From Ideonella_A sakaiensis_A (lineage in GTDB: Bacteria > Pseudomonadota > Gammaproteobacteria > Burkholderiales > Burkholderiaceae_C), in contig NZ_CP182947.1 of NCBI RefSeq assembly GCF_048320135.1, positions 4,030,001-4,094,000 on the forward strand: a DNA stretch of 64,000 bases, written 5' to 3'. This document shows, in pieces, positions 52,298 through 60,463 of this stretch. Position numbers and translations under genes: made by a program. Within the stretch, counting starts at the first letter, position 1. Each line of letters opens with the position of its first letter. The notes beneath the pieces are model-generated. The model saw only the letters and a list, made by a program, of their open reading frames with translations. It made no database searches and was not told the DNA's origin.

Positions 52298-53464
52298 ATG
52301 TTGTTGACCGAAGACCAGATCGCACTGCGCGATGTCGCCCGCCGCTTTGCCCGTGAAAGACTCGCGCCGCACTACCAGGCGCGCGAGGCAGAAGGGGGAT
52401 TCGATCGGGTGCTGATGAAGGAAATCGGCGCGCTCGGTCTGATCGGGGTCGATCTGCCGGAAGAGTACGGCGGTCTCGGACAGAGCGGCGTCACATCGGG
52501 GATCATCACCGAAGAAATTGCTTACGCCGATTTCAACATCAGTTACTTGCAGTTGCTGGGCTCACTGATGGGTGCCATCGTGCATCGCAACGCCAATCCG
52601 GAACTGGCGCGCCATTGGAACAGCCGTTTGGTAGCCGGAGATGCCATCATCGGTCTCGGTCTGACCGAGCCGCGCGGTGGTTCTGATGCAGCCAACCTGC
52701 AACTAAAAGCGCGCCGCGATGGCAAGGATTTCATCCTGTCCGGAGAAAAGACGTCGATCAGTTTCTCCGACCAGTGCGACGCTATCGTGCTGTTCACGCG
52801 CACTGGCAAACCCGAAGACGGCGCACGGGGCATCAGCGCATTTCTCGTGCCGATGGACTCTCCCGGCATCCAGCGCACGCGCTTCAACGACGTGGGCAGC
52901 AAGATCATTGGCCGCGGCTCGGTGTTCTTCGATGATGTGCGGGTGCCGGCCGAGAACCTGATGGGCTCAGAGGGCAAGGGCTTCACGCAGGTGATGCAGG
53001 GTTTCGACTTCAGTCGGATCCTGATTGCGCTGCAATGCGTGGCCGCGGCCCAGGCGTCGATCGACGAAACCTGGGAGTACATGAAGGAGCGCCAGGCGAT
53101 GGGAGCTCCGATCGTCCAGTACCAGGGCGTGTCGTTTCCGATCGTTGAGTTCGAGACGCTGCTGTCAGCCTGCCGCCAACTGTGTTACCACGGCTTGGCG
53201 CTGCGCGATGCCGGCCAATCGCACACGGCCGAATCGGCGATGGTCAAGTGGATGGGCCCGAAGACCGCGTTCGACGCGATACATCAATGCATCTTGACCT
53301 TCGGTCACTACGGTTGGTCCAAGGATCTGCCGCACCAACAGCGCCTGCGCGACGTCATGGGTCTGGAGATCGGCGACGGCACCGCCCAGGTGATGAAACT
53401 GATTGTGGCACGCGAACGCGCTGGCCGGATGGCCGTGCAGTACGCGGCGGAGAACCGCAAGTGA
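52298..53464 (+). CDS. Acyl-CoA dehydrogenase (isovaleryl/citronellyl-CoA-dehydrogenase-like position)
   Basis: A 388-residue ACAD with GLGLTEPRGGSDAANLQ and GTAQVMKLIVARE at the C-terminus. Two ATGs are nine bases apart; the second (52298, MLLTEDQ) is chosen because AAGGAG at 52283-52288 is nine bases before it and abuts the first. It is the first gene of ACAD-crotonase-carboxylase beta-carboxylase alpha-lyase-MFS. In the Liu and Atu pathways of leucine and acyclic terpene breakdown the same gene kinds make the enoyl-CoA that is then carboxylated. Confidence 0.88.
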   Translation: MLLTEDQIALRDVARRFARERLAPHYQAREAEGGFDRVLMKEIGALGLIGVDLPEEYGGLGQSGVTSGIITEEIAYADFNISYLQLLGSLMGAIVHRNANPELARHWNSRLVAGDAIIGLGLTEPRGGSDAANLQLKARRDGKDFILSGEKTSISFSDQCDAIVLFTRTGKPEDGARGISAFLVPMDSPGIQRTRFNDVGSKIIGRGSVFFDDVRVPAENLMGSEGKGFTQVMQGFDFSRILIALQCVAAAQASIDETWEYMKERQAMGAPIVQYQGVSFPIVEFETLLSACRQLCYHGLALRDAGQSHTAESAMVKWMGPKTAFDAIHQCILTFGHYGWSKDLPHQQRLRDVMGLEIGDGTAQVMKLIVARERAGRMAVQYAAENRK

Positions 53465-54249
53465 GCGCCGCGCCGTCCATTCTGGTCAGTCGAGTCGGCG
53501 CCGTCGGTGTGATCGAGCTGGCGCGGCCGGACAAGTTCAATTGTCTGTCGATGACGGTGCATGAAGCGATCGCTGGCGCGCTCGACGAATTTGAAGCGGC
53601 AGGCTCAGGTGTGCGGGCCGTCCTGATTCGCGCCCAGGGCAAGAACTTCTGCACCGGCGCCGATCTGGAAGAGGTCGAGGGGCTGCGTGGCGACGCCGAC
53701 AAGGTCGACCGTTTCTTGGCGCTGGGTCACAAGATATTGAGCCGTTTTGAGGCCAGCGAATTGCCCGTTGTGGCGGCTTGCCAGGGCCTGGCCCTGGCAG
53801 GTGGCAGCGAGTTGATGCTGGCTTGCGACGTGATCTTCGCGTCCAGTGATTTTCGGATTGGAGATCAGCACGCCCAGTACGGGTTGGTTCCCGGCTGGGG
53901 AGGCTCGCAGCGGTTTCCTCGCATGGTGGGCCTGCGTCGCGGGCTGGACATGTTGTTCAGCGCGCGCTGGATCGATGCGCAGACGGCGTTGCAATGGGGT
54001 TTGATCAATTATGTCGTCGAGCCCGACAAGCTGGGCGAAGCTTCATTGGAATATTGCGCCAAGCTCGCCACCCGCAGTCGTGTCGGCCTGGCAACCATGA
54101 AGCGCCTGGCCCGGCAGGGCATGGGCCGCAGCCTCGAGGAGGGTTTGCAGCTTGAGGTGAACGTGGTGGCGCGCGAATTGATGGGCGAAGATGTCAGCGA
54201 AGGCTTGGCTGCTTTTCGCGCCCGTCGTCCTCCGGTGTTCAAGTCGTGA
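53461..54249 (+). CDS. Enoyl-CoA hydratase/isomerase (crotonase)
   Basis: A 262-residue crotonase starting with GTG that overlaps the ACAD stop (GTGA). KNFCTGADLEEVEG and LALAGGSELMLACD (E117) form the oxyanion hole and first Glu; the second Glu position reads GDQHAQYGLVPGWGG, so the usual pair is incomplete. It may be a hydratase with altered specificity or an isomerase. It is 13 bases before the carboxylase beta gene and clearly in the same transcript. Confidence 0.85.
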   Translation: MSAAPSILVSRVGAVGVIELARPDKFNCLSMTVHEAIAGALDEFEAAGSGVRAVLIRAQGKNFCTGADLEEVEGLRGDADKVDRFLALGHKILSRFEASELPVVAACQGLALAGGSELMLACDVIFASSDFRIGDQHAQYGLVPGWGGSQRFPRMVGLRRGLDMLFSARWIDAQTALQWGLINYVVEPDKLGEASLEYCAKLATRSRVGLATMKRLARQGMGRSLEEGLQLEVNVVARELMGEDVSEGLAAFRARRPPVFKS

Positions 54250-54262
54250 ACTCGAGCAACAG

Positions 54263-55870
54263 ATGACAATTCTTGCATCACGCGCGTCCGCCTCCGACCC
54301 TGAGTTCAAGCTCAACCGCCACGCCTACGAAGACCTGGTAGCCAATTTGCACGAGCGGCGTCGCGCGGCTCTGGCGGGCGGCCCGCAAAAGGCGCGCGAC
54401 AAACATCTGGCGCGCAACAAGATCCTGCCGCGAGATCGTGTCGAAGTGCTGCTCGACCCGGGCTCGCCTTTCCTCGAACTCGGGATGCTGGCTGGCGAAG
54501 GTCTCTACGACGGCGTGCCGCCCGGCGCCAGCATCATCACCGGGATCGGCCTGGTGCAAGGCCGCCCATGCATGATCATCGCCAACGATGCCACCGTGAA
54601 GGGTGGCACCTACTACGGGATGACGTGCAAGAAGCATGTGCGTGCGCAGCAGATCGCCTGGGCGCATCGTTTGCCTTGCATCACCCTGGTGGACAGTGGC
54701 GGCGCATTCCTTCCCGATATGGCCAACATCTTCCCTGACGTCGGCCAGTTCGGCAGCATCTTCAACAACCAGGTCCGCATGTCGGCCGAGGGCATTCAGC
54801 AGATTGCCGTGGTGCTGGGGCCGTGCACAGCGGGTGGGGCTTATATCCCCGCGCTTTGTGACGAGATCGTGATCGTCAAGGAACAGGGCTTCATGTACCT
54901 GGGCGGGCCAGAGCTCACCTTCGCGGCAACCGGCGAGACCGTCGACGCCGAATCGCTGGGCGGTGCGCAAATGCATTGCAGCATCAGCGGCGTCACCGAC
55001 CACATTGCGAACGACGATCGCCATGCCTTGGCAATGACGCGTGAAATCGTGCGTGAACTCGGCGAGACACCGCAGCCGCGCTGGACCCGGCAGGCCAGCC
55101 TGCCGCCGCGCTTCGACCCGCGCGAGATCCACGGACTGATCAGCCGCGACCCAAAAATTCCCACCGACACGCGCGAAATCCTGGCCCGATTCGTCGACGA
55201 CAGCCGCTTCCAAGAGTTCAAACCACTGTATGGCGACACACTGCTGACCGGCTTCGCGCGCATCCACGGCCACGAGATCGGAATCCTCGCCAATCAGGGT
55301 GTGCTGTTTCCAGAAAGCGCGATGAAGGCGGCGCACTTCATCGATCTGTGCTGCCAGCGCGACATCCCGCTGCTGTTCATGGCTGACGTCACCGGCTTCA
55401 TGGTCGGGCGCGCCGCCGAGCAGTCGGGCATCGCCAAGGCAGGCGCCAAGATGATCACCGCGATGGCCTCGGCCAACGTGCCCAAGTACACCATCATCAT
55501 CGGCGCGTCGTACGGTGCGGGCTACCTCGCGATGTGCGGCCGGCCCTTCAATCCGACGGCCATGTTCGCCTGGCCGAATGCGCGCGCCGCGATCATGGGC
55601 CCGGAGCAGGCGGCGACCGTGATGGCCCTGGTTCGGCGGCAGATCAACAAGTCCGAAGGCCGCGAATGGACGCCCGCCGAGGAGGAAGCATTCAAGGCCC
55701 CGGTGCGCAAGGTCTACGAAGAATTCCAGCCGGCCGACAATTTCTCCTCCAACCTGTGGGTCGACGGCATCATCGATCCGGTCGAGACGCGCGACGTGAT
55801 GGGACTGATGCTCGATCTGGCTTCTCGCACGGCACCGAAGCCCACCCCGTTCGGCATCTTCCGCTTTTGA
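54263..55870 (+). CDS. Acyl-CoA carboxylase, carboxyltransferase (beta) subunit
   Basis: A 535-residue carboxyltransferase, the size of MCC and geranyl-CoA carboxylase beta chains. NDATVKGGTYYGMTCKKH and GPCTAGGAYIPALCDE mark the acyl-CoA and biotin sites, and the chain ends with TPFGIFRF as MCC beta chains do. It differs from the second copy at 60.5 kb (FPDVGQFG here, FPDRDHFG there), so the two carboxylases should have different substrates. With the alpha subunit downstream it carboxylates the gamma-methyl of a 3-methylenoyl-CoA (family inference). Start ATG giving MTILASRASAS. Confidence 0.88.
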   Translation: MTILASRASASDPEFKLNRHAYEDLVANLHERRRAALAGGPQKARDKHLARNKILPRDRVEVLLDPGSPFLELGMLAGEGLYDGVPPGASIITGIGLVQGRPCMIIANDATVKGGTYYGMTCKKHVRAQQIAWAHRLPCITLVDSGGAFLPDMANIFPDVGQFGSIFNNQVRMSAEGIQQIAVVLGPCTAGGAYIPALCDEIVIVKEQGFMYLGGPELTFAATGETVDAESLGGAQMHCSISGVTDHIANDDRHALAMTREIVRELGETPQPRWTRQASLPPRFDPREIHGLISRDPKIPTDTREILARFVDDSRFQEFKPLYGDTLLTGFARIHGHEIGILANQGVLFPESAMKAAHFIDLCCQRDIPLLFMADVTGFMVGRAAEQSGIAKAGAKMITAMASANVPKYTIIIGASYGAGYLAMCGRPFNPTAMFAWPNARAAIMGPEQAATVMALVRRQINKSEGREWTPAEEEAFKAPVRKVYEEFQPADNFSSNLWVDGIIDPVETRDVMGLMLDLASRTAPKPTPFGIFRF

Positions 55871-55898
55871 CATGACCACCCCAACGCTCACCTTGTTC

Positions 55899-55933
55899 GC
55901 TCCCCCCGAGGGAGCGCCTCAGCCCCTTGGGGC
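55899..55933. repeat. Intergenic double-hairpin repeat
   Basis: Two adjacent palindromes: GCTCCC-CCCGA-GGGAGC (55899-55915) and GCCCC-TT-GGGGC (55922-55933). From memory, similar GC-rich double hairpins are common as scattered intergenic repeats in Burkholderiales. It lies in the 80-base gap between the carboxylase beta and alpha genes and may shape mRNA stability between them. Copy number in the genome cannot be judged from this window. Confidence 0.6.
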
Positions 55934-55950
55934 GGCCCGTCGGGACTGAA

Positions 55951-57969
55951 ATGCAACGTATCCAGAAGGTTTTGATCGCCAACCGGGGCGAGATTGCCTG
56001 CCGCATCGCACGGACCTGCCGTCGACTCGGTTTGAAGGTCGCGACCGTTCACTCCAGCGCCGACCGCGATGCGCGCCATGTGCGCGAGATCGGAGAGTCG
56101 GTCGAACTTGGTGGTGCTGCGCCGTCCGACAGCTATTTGCGCATTGACGCGCTGGTGGCCGCCGCGCGCCGGGTTGGCGCCGATTCGGTGCATCCTGGTT
56201 TCGGTTTTGTCTCCGAGAACCCGGACTTCGTGCGCGCGCTCGACGCCGCCGGACTGATATTCATCGGACCGACGGCCGAGACCATGGAACGCCTGGGCGG
56301 CAAGGCGCAGGCCAAGCGAGAGGCCGCACGACTTGGCGTGCCGGTGATCGCTGGCAGCGAAGGCGGCATGAGCGACTCGGCTGCAGTGTTGCGAATGGTC
56401 ACCGGGATGCCGCTGCCGCTGCTGCTGAAGGCTGTGGCCGGCGGCGGTGGCCGCGGCATGGCGGTGATCGAGACACTCGATGGCATCGAGGCACGGGTCG
56501 AAAGCGCGATGCGAGAAGCGGAGAAGGCGTTTGGCAATGGTGAGCTGATTGTCGAAAGCTACCTGCCGCAGGTTCGCCATGTCGAAGTGCAGATAGCGGG
56601 CGATGGCCAAGGCCAGGCAATCCACCTGTTCGAGCGCGAATGTACGTTGCAGCGCCGCCATCAGAAAGTCATCGAGGAAGCGCCGAGCGCGGGCTTGCCG
56701 CCGCTGCTGCGGGGACGTCTGCTGACCGATGCGGTGAAGCTCGCCGGCGGGGTCAACTACCGTGGATTGGGGACAGTCGAGTTTGTTGTCACCAACGACA
56801 GGCATTTTTTCCTCGAGGTCAATCCGCGCCTGCAGGTCGAGCATCCGGTTACCGAAGAAGTGACGGGGCTGGACCTGGTCGAACTGCAACTGCGCATCGC
56901 CGACACCGGCCAGCTGCCGCTGACGCAAGCCGAGGTGCGCTGCCAAGGCCATGCCTTCGAGGCGCGACTGTGTGCCGAAGACGCTGAAGCAGGCTTCCTG
57001 CCGACGACCGGGCGACTGCAGCGCGTGGACTTTTCGCGCGCCGCGGTGCGCATTGAGTCGGGGGTCGAAAGCGGCGACGAAATCACGCCGTTCTACGACT
57101 CGATGATTGCCAAGCTGGTATCGCACGGTGCCAACCGCGAAGCAGCCCGGCGCGCTCTGGCCGCTGGTCTGCGCGACAGCACGGTGATCGGTCTGACGAC
57201 CAACCTGCAGTTCCTGCACGAACTGTTGCACTGGCCGCAGACGATCGACGGCAGCTTCCATACAAGACTGATCGACGAAGCGTTTGCGACGTCCTCGACA
57301 ACCCGCCAAGTGCCCGAAGTGCCGGCTGAGCACGTCGCCGCCGCAGCGCTGCACTGGTTCGCCCTGCAACGCGTGGCAACGCCTGCGCTCGGTTGCTGGA
57401 GCCAGTTGCAAGGCTTCACCGGCTGGCGGCTGGGCACAGGTGCGAGCGTACCGGCGCTGCTGCCCGGTGTTGTGCTAAAGAGCGGGAGCGTCGAATGGCC
57501 GGTGCGGTTTGGCGCTCTGCTGCCGGATGGTGGTGTCGATCTGCAGATCGGCGAACGCACCGAGCGGGCTTCCCTGGCTGAGCTGCCGGCGCTGACGAGC
57601 GGTCACCGGCTGCTGCACTTTGGCGGCCGCACGCTCGAATTGGCGCTGGCAGGAGATGCAGCCGGTATTGAATTGACGAGCCCGCTCGGACGCAGCGTGT
57701 TCGAGTGCACTCCCTATCTCGGCGGGGCGATCGGCGCTGACGAGGTTGGCGGCCTGCTGCTGGCGCCGATGATGGGCAAAGTGGTGGCGATCAACGCGGC
57801 AGCCGGCGAAGCCGTTACGGCGGGGCAGACCGTGATCGTGCTTGAGTCAATGAAGATGGAGTTGCACGTGAGCGCGCCGTTCGACGGCGCGGTGGCGGAT
57901 GTGCGCTGCGCGGTTGGTGACATGGTTGAACGCCACCAGGTGCTTGCGGAAGTGGCCGCTGCAGCATAG
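55951..57969 (+). CDS. Acyl-CoA carboxylase, biotin carboxylase/BCCP (alpha) subunit
   Basis: A 672-residue alpha chain: biotin carboxylase N-domain from VLIANRGEIACRIART, ATP-grasp with KAVAGGGGRGMAV, FERECTLQRRHQK and EVNPRLQVEHPVTEE. A C-terminal biotinyl domain carries the biotin lysine at about K635 in LESMKMELH. ATG 55951 is used, eight codons inside the open frame. It pairs with the preceding beta subunit, forming one complete acyl-CoA carboxylase. The middle region (about 450-560) is the least conserved, as in MCC alpha. Confidence 0.92.
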   Translation: MQRIQKVLIANRGEIACRIARTCRRLGLKVATVHSSADRDARHVREIGESVELGGAAPSDSYLRIDALVAAARRVGADSVHPGFGFVSENPDFVRALDAAGLIFIGPTAETMERLGGKAQAKREAARLGVPVIAGSEGGMSDSAAVLRMVTGMPLPLLLKAVAGGGGRGMAVIETLDGIEARVESAMREAEKAFGNGELIVESYLPQVRHVEVQIAGDGQGQAIHLFERECTLQRRHQKVIEEAPSAGLPPLLRGRLLTDAVKLAGGVNYRGLGTVEFVVTNDRHFFLEVNPRLQVEHPVTEEVTGLDLVELQLRIADTGQLPLTQAEVRCQGHAFEARLCAEDAEAGFLPTTGRLQRVDFSRAAVRIESGVESGDEITPFYDSMIAKLVSHGANREAARRALAAGLRDSTVIGLTTNLQFLHELLHWPQTIDGSFHTRLIDEAFATSSTTRQVPEVPAEHVAAAALHWFALQRVATPALGCWSQLQGFTGWRLGTGASVPALLPGVVLKSGSVEWPVRFGALLPDGGVDLQIGERTERASLAELPALTSGHRLLHFGGRTLELALAGDAAGIELTSPLGRSVFECTPYLGGAIGADEVGGLLLAPMMGKVVAINAAAGEAVTAGQTVIVLESMKMELHVSAPFDGAVADVRCAVGDMVERHQVLAEVAAAA

Positions 57970-58022
57970 GCTGCCGACTGAATAAACCGTGACCGCGAAG
58001 GTCAATCTGAAGGAGCGCCCCA

Positions 58023-58976
58023 ATGAATTCTTTTCCGCGCCGTGTCGAGTTTCACGAGGAGGGGCCGCGTGAAGGCTTCCAGATGGAGAAGTCGATATTC
58101 CCGTTGGCCGACCGTCTGGAACTGATCGACGCGCTTGCTGGTTCGGGGCTCCAGCAGGTGCAATGTGCTTCATTTGTGAGCCCGCGGGCGGTTCCGCAAA
58201 TGGCCGACGCGCCCGAGTTGTTCGCGTCGCTGAAGAAGCGGCCGAGCACCCGCTATACCGCCCTTTGGCTGAACGACAACGGCTTCGAGCGTGCCCGTGC
58301 CTGCGAGCAGGTCGATCTCGACGGCAAGATCGTGTTCTATGTCACCGAGCCCTTCTCGCAACGCAACAACAACTGCAGCGTAGCCGAGAACCGGGAGCGC
58401 CAGTTGGCCTGGATCGACCGCTATATCTCGTTGGGCATCCGATTCGAGCAGGCGTATGTCGTGACTGCCTTTGGCTGCAACCTCGGCGGCCCGGTGCCGG
58501 TGTCGGCGGTGACTGATGTGGTGCGCTGGCTGGCCGATGTCTGCGCCGACCGGCAGATCCCGTTTCCGGCCTTCTATCTGGCTGACACCATGGGTTGGGC
58601 AAACCCGGAGGAAATCAAGCGCCGCATCGGTGCGGTGCGCGAGATCGTGCCACAGGCGCGCATCGGCCTGCACCTGCACGATACCCGCGGCCTCGGTGGT
58701 GCGAATGTCTATGCCGCGTTGCAGATGGGTGTGGAACTGTTCGACAGTTCGGTGGCCGGGCTCGGTGGTTGCCCGTTTGCTGGTCACAAGCATGGATCGG
58801 CCGCCGGCAATGTATGCACCGAGGACATGGCGTTCATGTGCGAAGAGCTCGGCATCTCCACCGGCATCGATCTGGAGCTCCTGGTCGAGGCGTCGCGTCT
58901 GGCCGAGCGAATCATCGGCCGGCCGCTGAACGGCCATCTGATGCACAGCGGCACGCTGACCTCGATGCGCGTCTGA
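58023..58976 (+). CDS. HMG-CoA-lyase-family protein (DRE-TIM metallolyase)
   Basis: A 317-residue lyase of the HMG-CoA lyase family. Metal ligands are H217 and H219 in GLHLHDTRG, the mobile-loop Cys is C250 in SVAGLGGCPFA, and FVSPRAVPQMAD is conserved. It departs from typical HMG-CoA lyase in having GPREGFQ (R16, E17) instead of GPRDGLQ, and a four-residue longer loop (GHKHGSAAGNV) before the metal-binding Asn. It follows the carboxylase and probably cleaves the 3-hydroxy-3-methyl-type CoA ester formed by hydration of the carboxylated product, releasing acetyl-CoA or a homologue. Confidence 0.85.
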   Translation: MNSFPRRVEFHEEGPREGFQMEKSIFPLADRLELIDALAGSGLQQVQCASFVSPRAVPQMADAPELFASLKKRPSTRYTALWLNDNGFERARACEQVDLDGKIVFYVTEPFSQRNNNCSVAENRERQLAWIDRYISLGIRFEQAYVVTAFGCNLGGPVPVSAVTDVVRWLADVCADRQIPFPAFYLADTMGWANPEEIKRRIGAVREIVPQARIGLHLHDTRGLGGANVYAALQMGVELFDSSVAGLGGCPFAGHKHGSAAGNVCTEDMAFMCEELGISTGIDLELLVEASRLAERIIGRPLNGHLMHSGTLTSMRV

Positions 58977-59043
58977 GCGCGTTGGCCGCCGCGTCGATCA
59001 GCGCCAGATACCCGGTCTCGGGCAGCATGTCGGGGGCCGGCGG

Positions 59044-60288
59044 ATGAGCGACGCTACGCCACCAGGTTCGCTACCCACCGTCGCCGCCCCCGATTCCGAA
59101 TGGGTCGGACCACTGCTTGCGATGCTGGCCGTGCAGACCGCAGTGTCGTTCCTGTCTCGCATTGCGCCGACCCTGGCACCGATGCTGGCGCCGCGCATCG
59201 GCTTGCCGGTCGAGAGCGTGGGTTATCTTTCGGCTCTGATCACCGGCGGCTCTATCGTGTCATTGCTGCTCGGGCTGCCGCTGCTGCGGCGTCTTGGCTC
59301 AATGCGCAACCTGCAGGTCGGGCTGAGCATCGGTGTGCTCGGCGCGCTGTTGAGCGCTGTTCCGGCTCCGTCGGCACTGTTGCTCGGCAGCCTGATGATC
59401 GGCATCTCGATCGGTCCGCCGTCGTCGGCCGGCATGGATGTACTGCAGCGCTTCGCACCGCAGCGGCACCGCAACCTGTTGTTCTCTGTCAAGCAGGCGG
59501 GTGTTCCACTCGGTGGCGTAATTGCCGGCCTGTTGCTGCCATGGGCGTCGCAGCGGCTGGGCATAGCCGCCGCGGTGGCGATATCGGCGGTCATCGGGAT
59601 CATCACCGTGCTTGCCGTGCAGCCCTTGCGAGGCCGCGTCGATGCCGGGCGCGAGCGTGACCTGGCTTTGCACTGGAAGATGTTCCTGACGCCGAGCAAT
59701 CTGCGCAAACCATTGGCCGTGCTGGTGGCGATGCCGGCGCTGCGCCGCGTCGGCTTGGCTGGAGGCTGCCTGGGGGCCGGTCAGAGCGCCTGGTTCGCCT
59801 TCCTGGTTACCTATCTGGTGGTCGAACTGCACTGGTCGCTGACGGCGGCCGGTGCGTTGTTTGCATTGATGCAAGGGGTCAGCGTGCTCGGCAGGCCTCT
59901 GGCCGGATTCATCTCCGACCGTCTCGGCGGTGGGCTGCGGGTTCTGCGCTGGGCAGTTGTTGGATCGAGCCTGACCACCCTCGCATTGGCCTTTTGCACA
60001 GCGGCTTGGCCTGCCTGGAGTGTGGTCGCGCTTGCGGTGCTGGCCGGCCTGACGGTGGCGAGCTGGAACGGCGTGCAGTTTGCGGAGGTGGCGCGACTGT
60101 CGCCGAGAGACAGATTGAATGAAACGATGACCGGGGCCACCTTGCTGTTGCTGTCGGCATACGTTGCCGGCCCGGCCCTGTTCAGTCTGGTCGTCGCGCT
60201 GGGTGCGACCTTCAGTGCGGCCTTCGCCGCCACTGCGCTGGTGACGCTGTCGGCGCTGCTGCCGCTGTCGAGAATTCCAGCTAACTAA
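59044..60288 (+). CDS. MFS transporter, 12 TM
   Basis: A 414-residue major facilitator with about twelve hydrophobic segments. MFS motif A is weak (GLPLLRRLGSMR), and the middle loop around VDAGRERDLALHWK separates the halves. RPLAGFISDRLGGG after helix 8 is the second-half motif A. Last gene of the TetR-site 5 operon; an uptake or efflux carrier for the pathway acid is likely. Its stop codon lies within TetR site 6. Substrate unknown. Confidence 0.88.
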   Translation: MSDATPPGSLPTVAAPDSEWVGPLLAMLAVQTAVSFLSRIAPTLAPMLAPRIGLPVESVGYLSALITGGSIVSLLLGLPLLRRLGSMRNLQVGLSIGVLGALLSAVPAPSALLLGSLMIGISIGPPSSAGMDVLQRFAPQRHRNLLFSVKQAGVPLGGVIAGLLLPWASQRLGIAAAVAISAVIGIITVLAVQPLRGRVDAGRERDLALHWKMFLTPSNLRKPLAVLVAMPALRRVGLAGGCLGAGQSAWFAFLVTYLVVELHWSLTAAGALFALMQGVSVLGRPLAGFISDRLGGGLRVLRWAVVGSSLTTLALAFCTAAWPAWSVVALAVLAGLTVASWNGVQFAEVARLSPRDRLNETMTGATLLLLSAYVAGPALFSLVVALGATFSAAFAATALVTLSALLPLSRIPAN

Positions 60289-60308
60289 CGTCTGTTTGAT
60301 GCTAAGAT
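60285..60308 (+). promoter_or_regulatory. TetR-type operator (site 6)
   Basis: CTAACGTCTGTTTG (60285-60298) matches CNAACN4GTTNG exactly and overlaps the MFS stop codon. A weak -10, TAAGAT (60303-60308), follows with an offset similar to sites 1 and 5; no good -35 is visible. It stands before the second carboxylase operon, whose first gene starts at 60464. The 175 bases between contain no other recognisable element. Confidence 0.62.
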
Positions 60309-60463
60309 CGATTCGCATGCCTGGGCCGCAATGGGGCGCGTCTGAAGACTGCACGCACCCGCGGCTGCTGCTGGGGCAAGCTGAAACAGGAGCGCAACAG
60401 ATTGAGCGTGCAGAGTTCTCTTTCACTTCGGTCATTGGTCACCGCGTTTCATCGGATGGGCGC

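Noticed and set aside
54278..57411. Two open frames of over 500 codons on the minus strand (54278-55891 and 55888-57411)
   Set aside because: They mirror the carboxylase beta and alpha genes, whose motifs are unambiguous on the plus strand.
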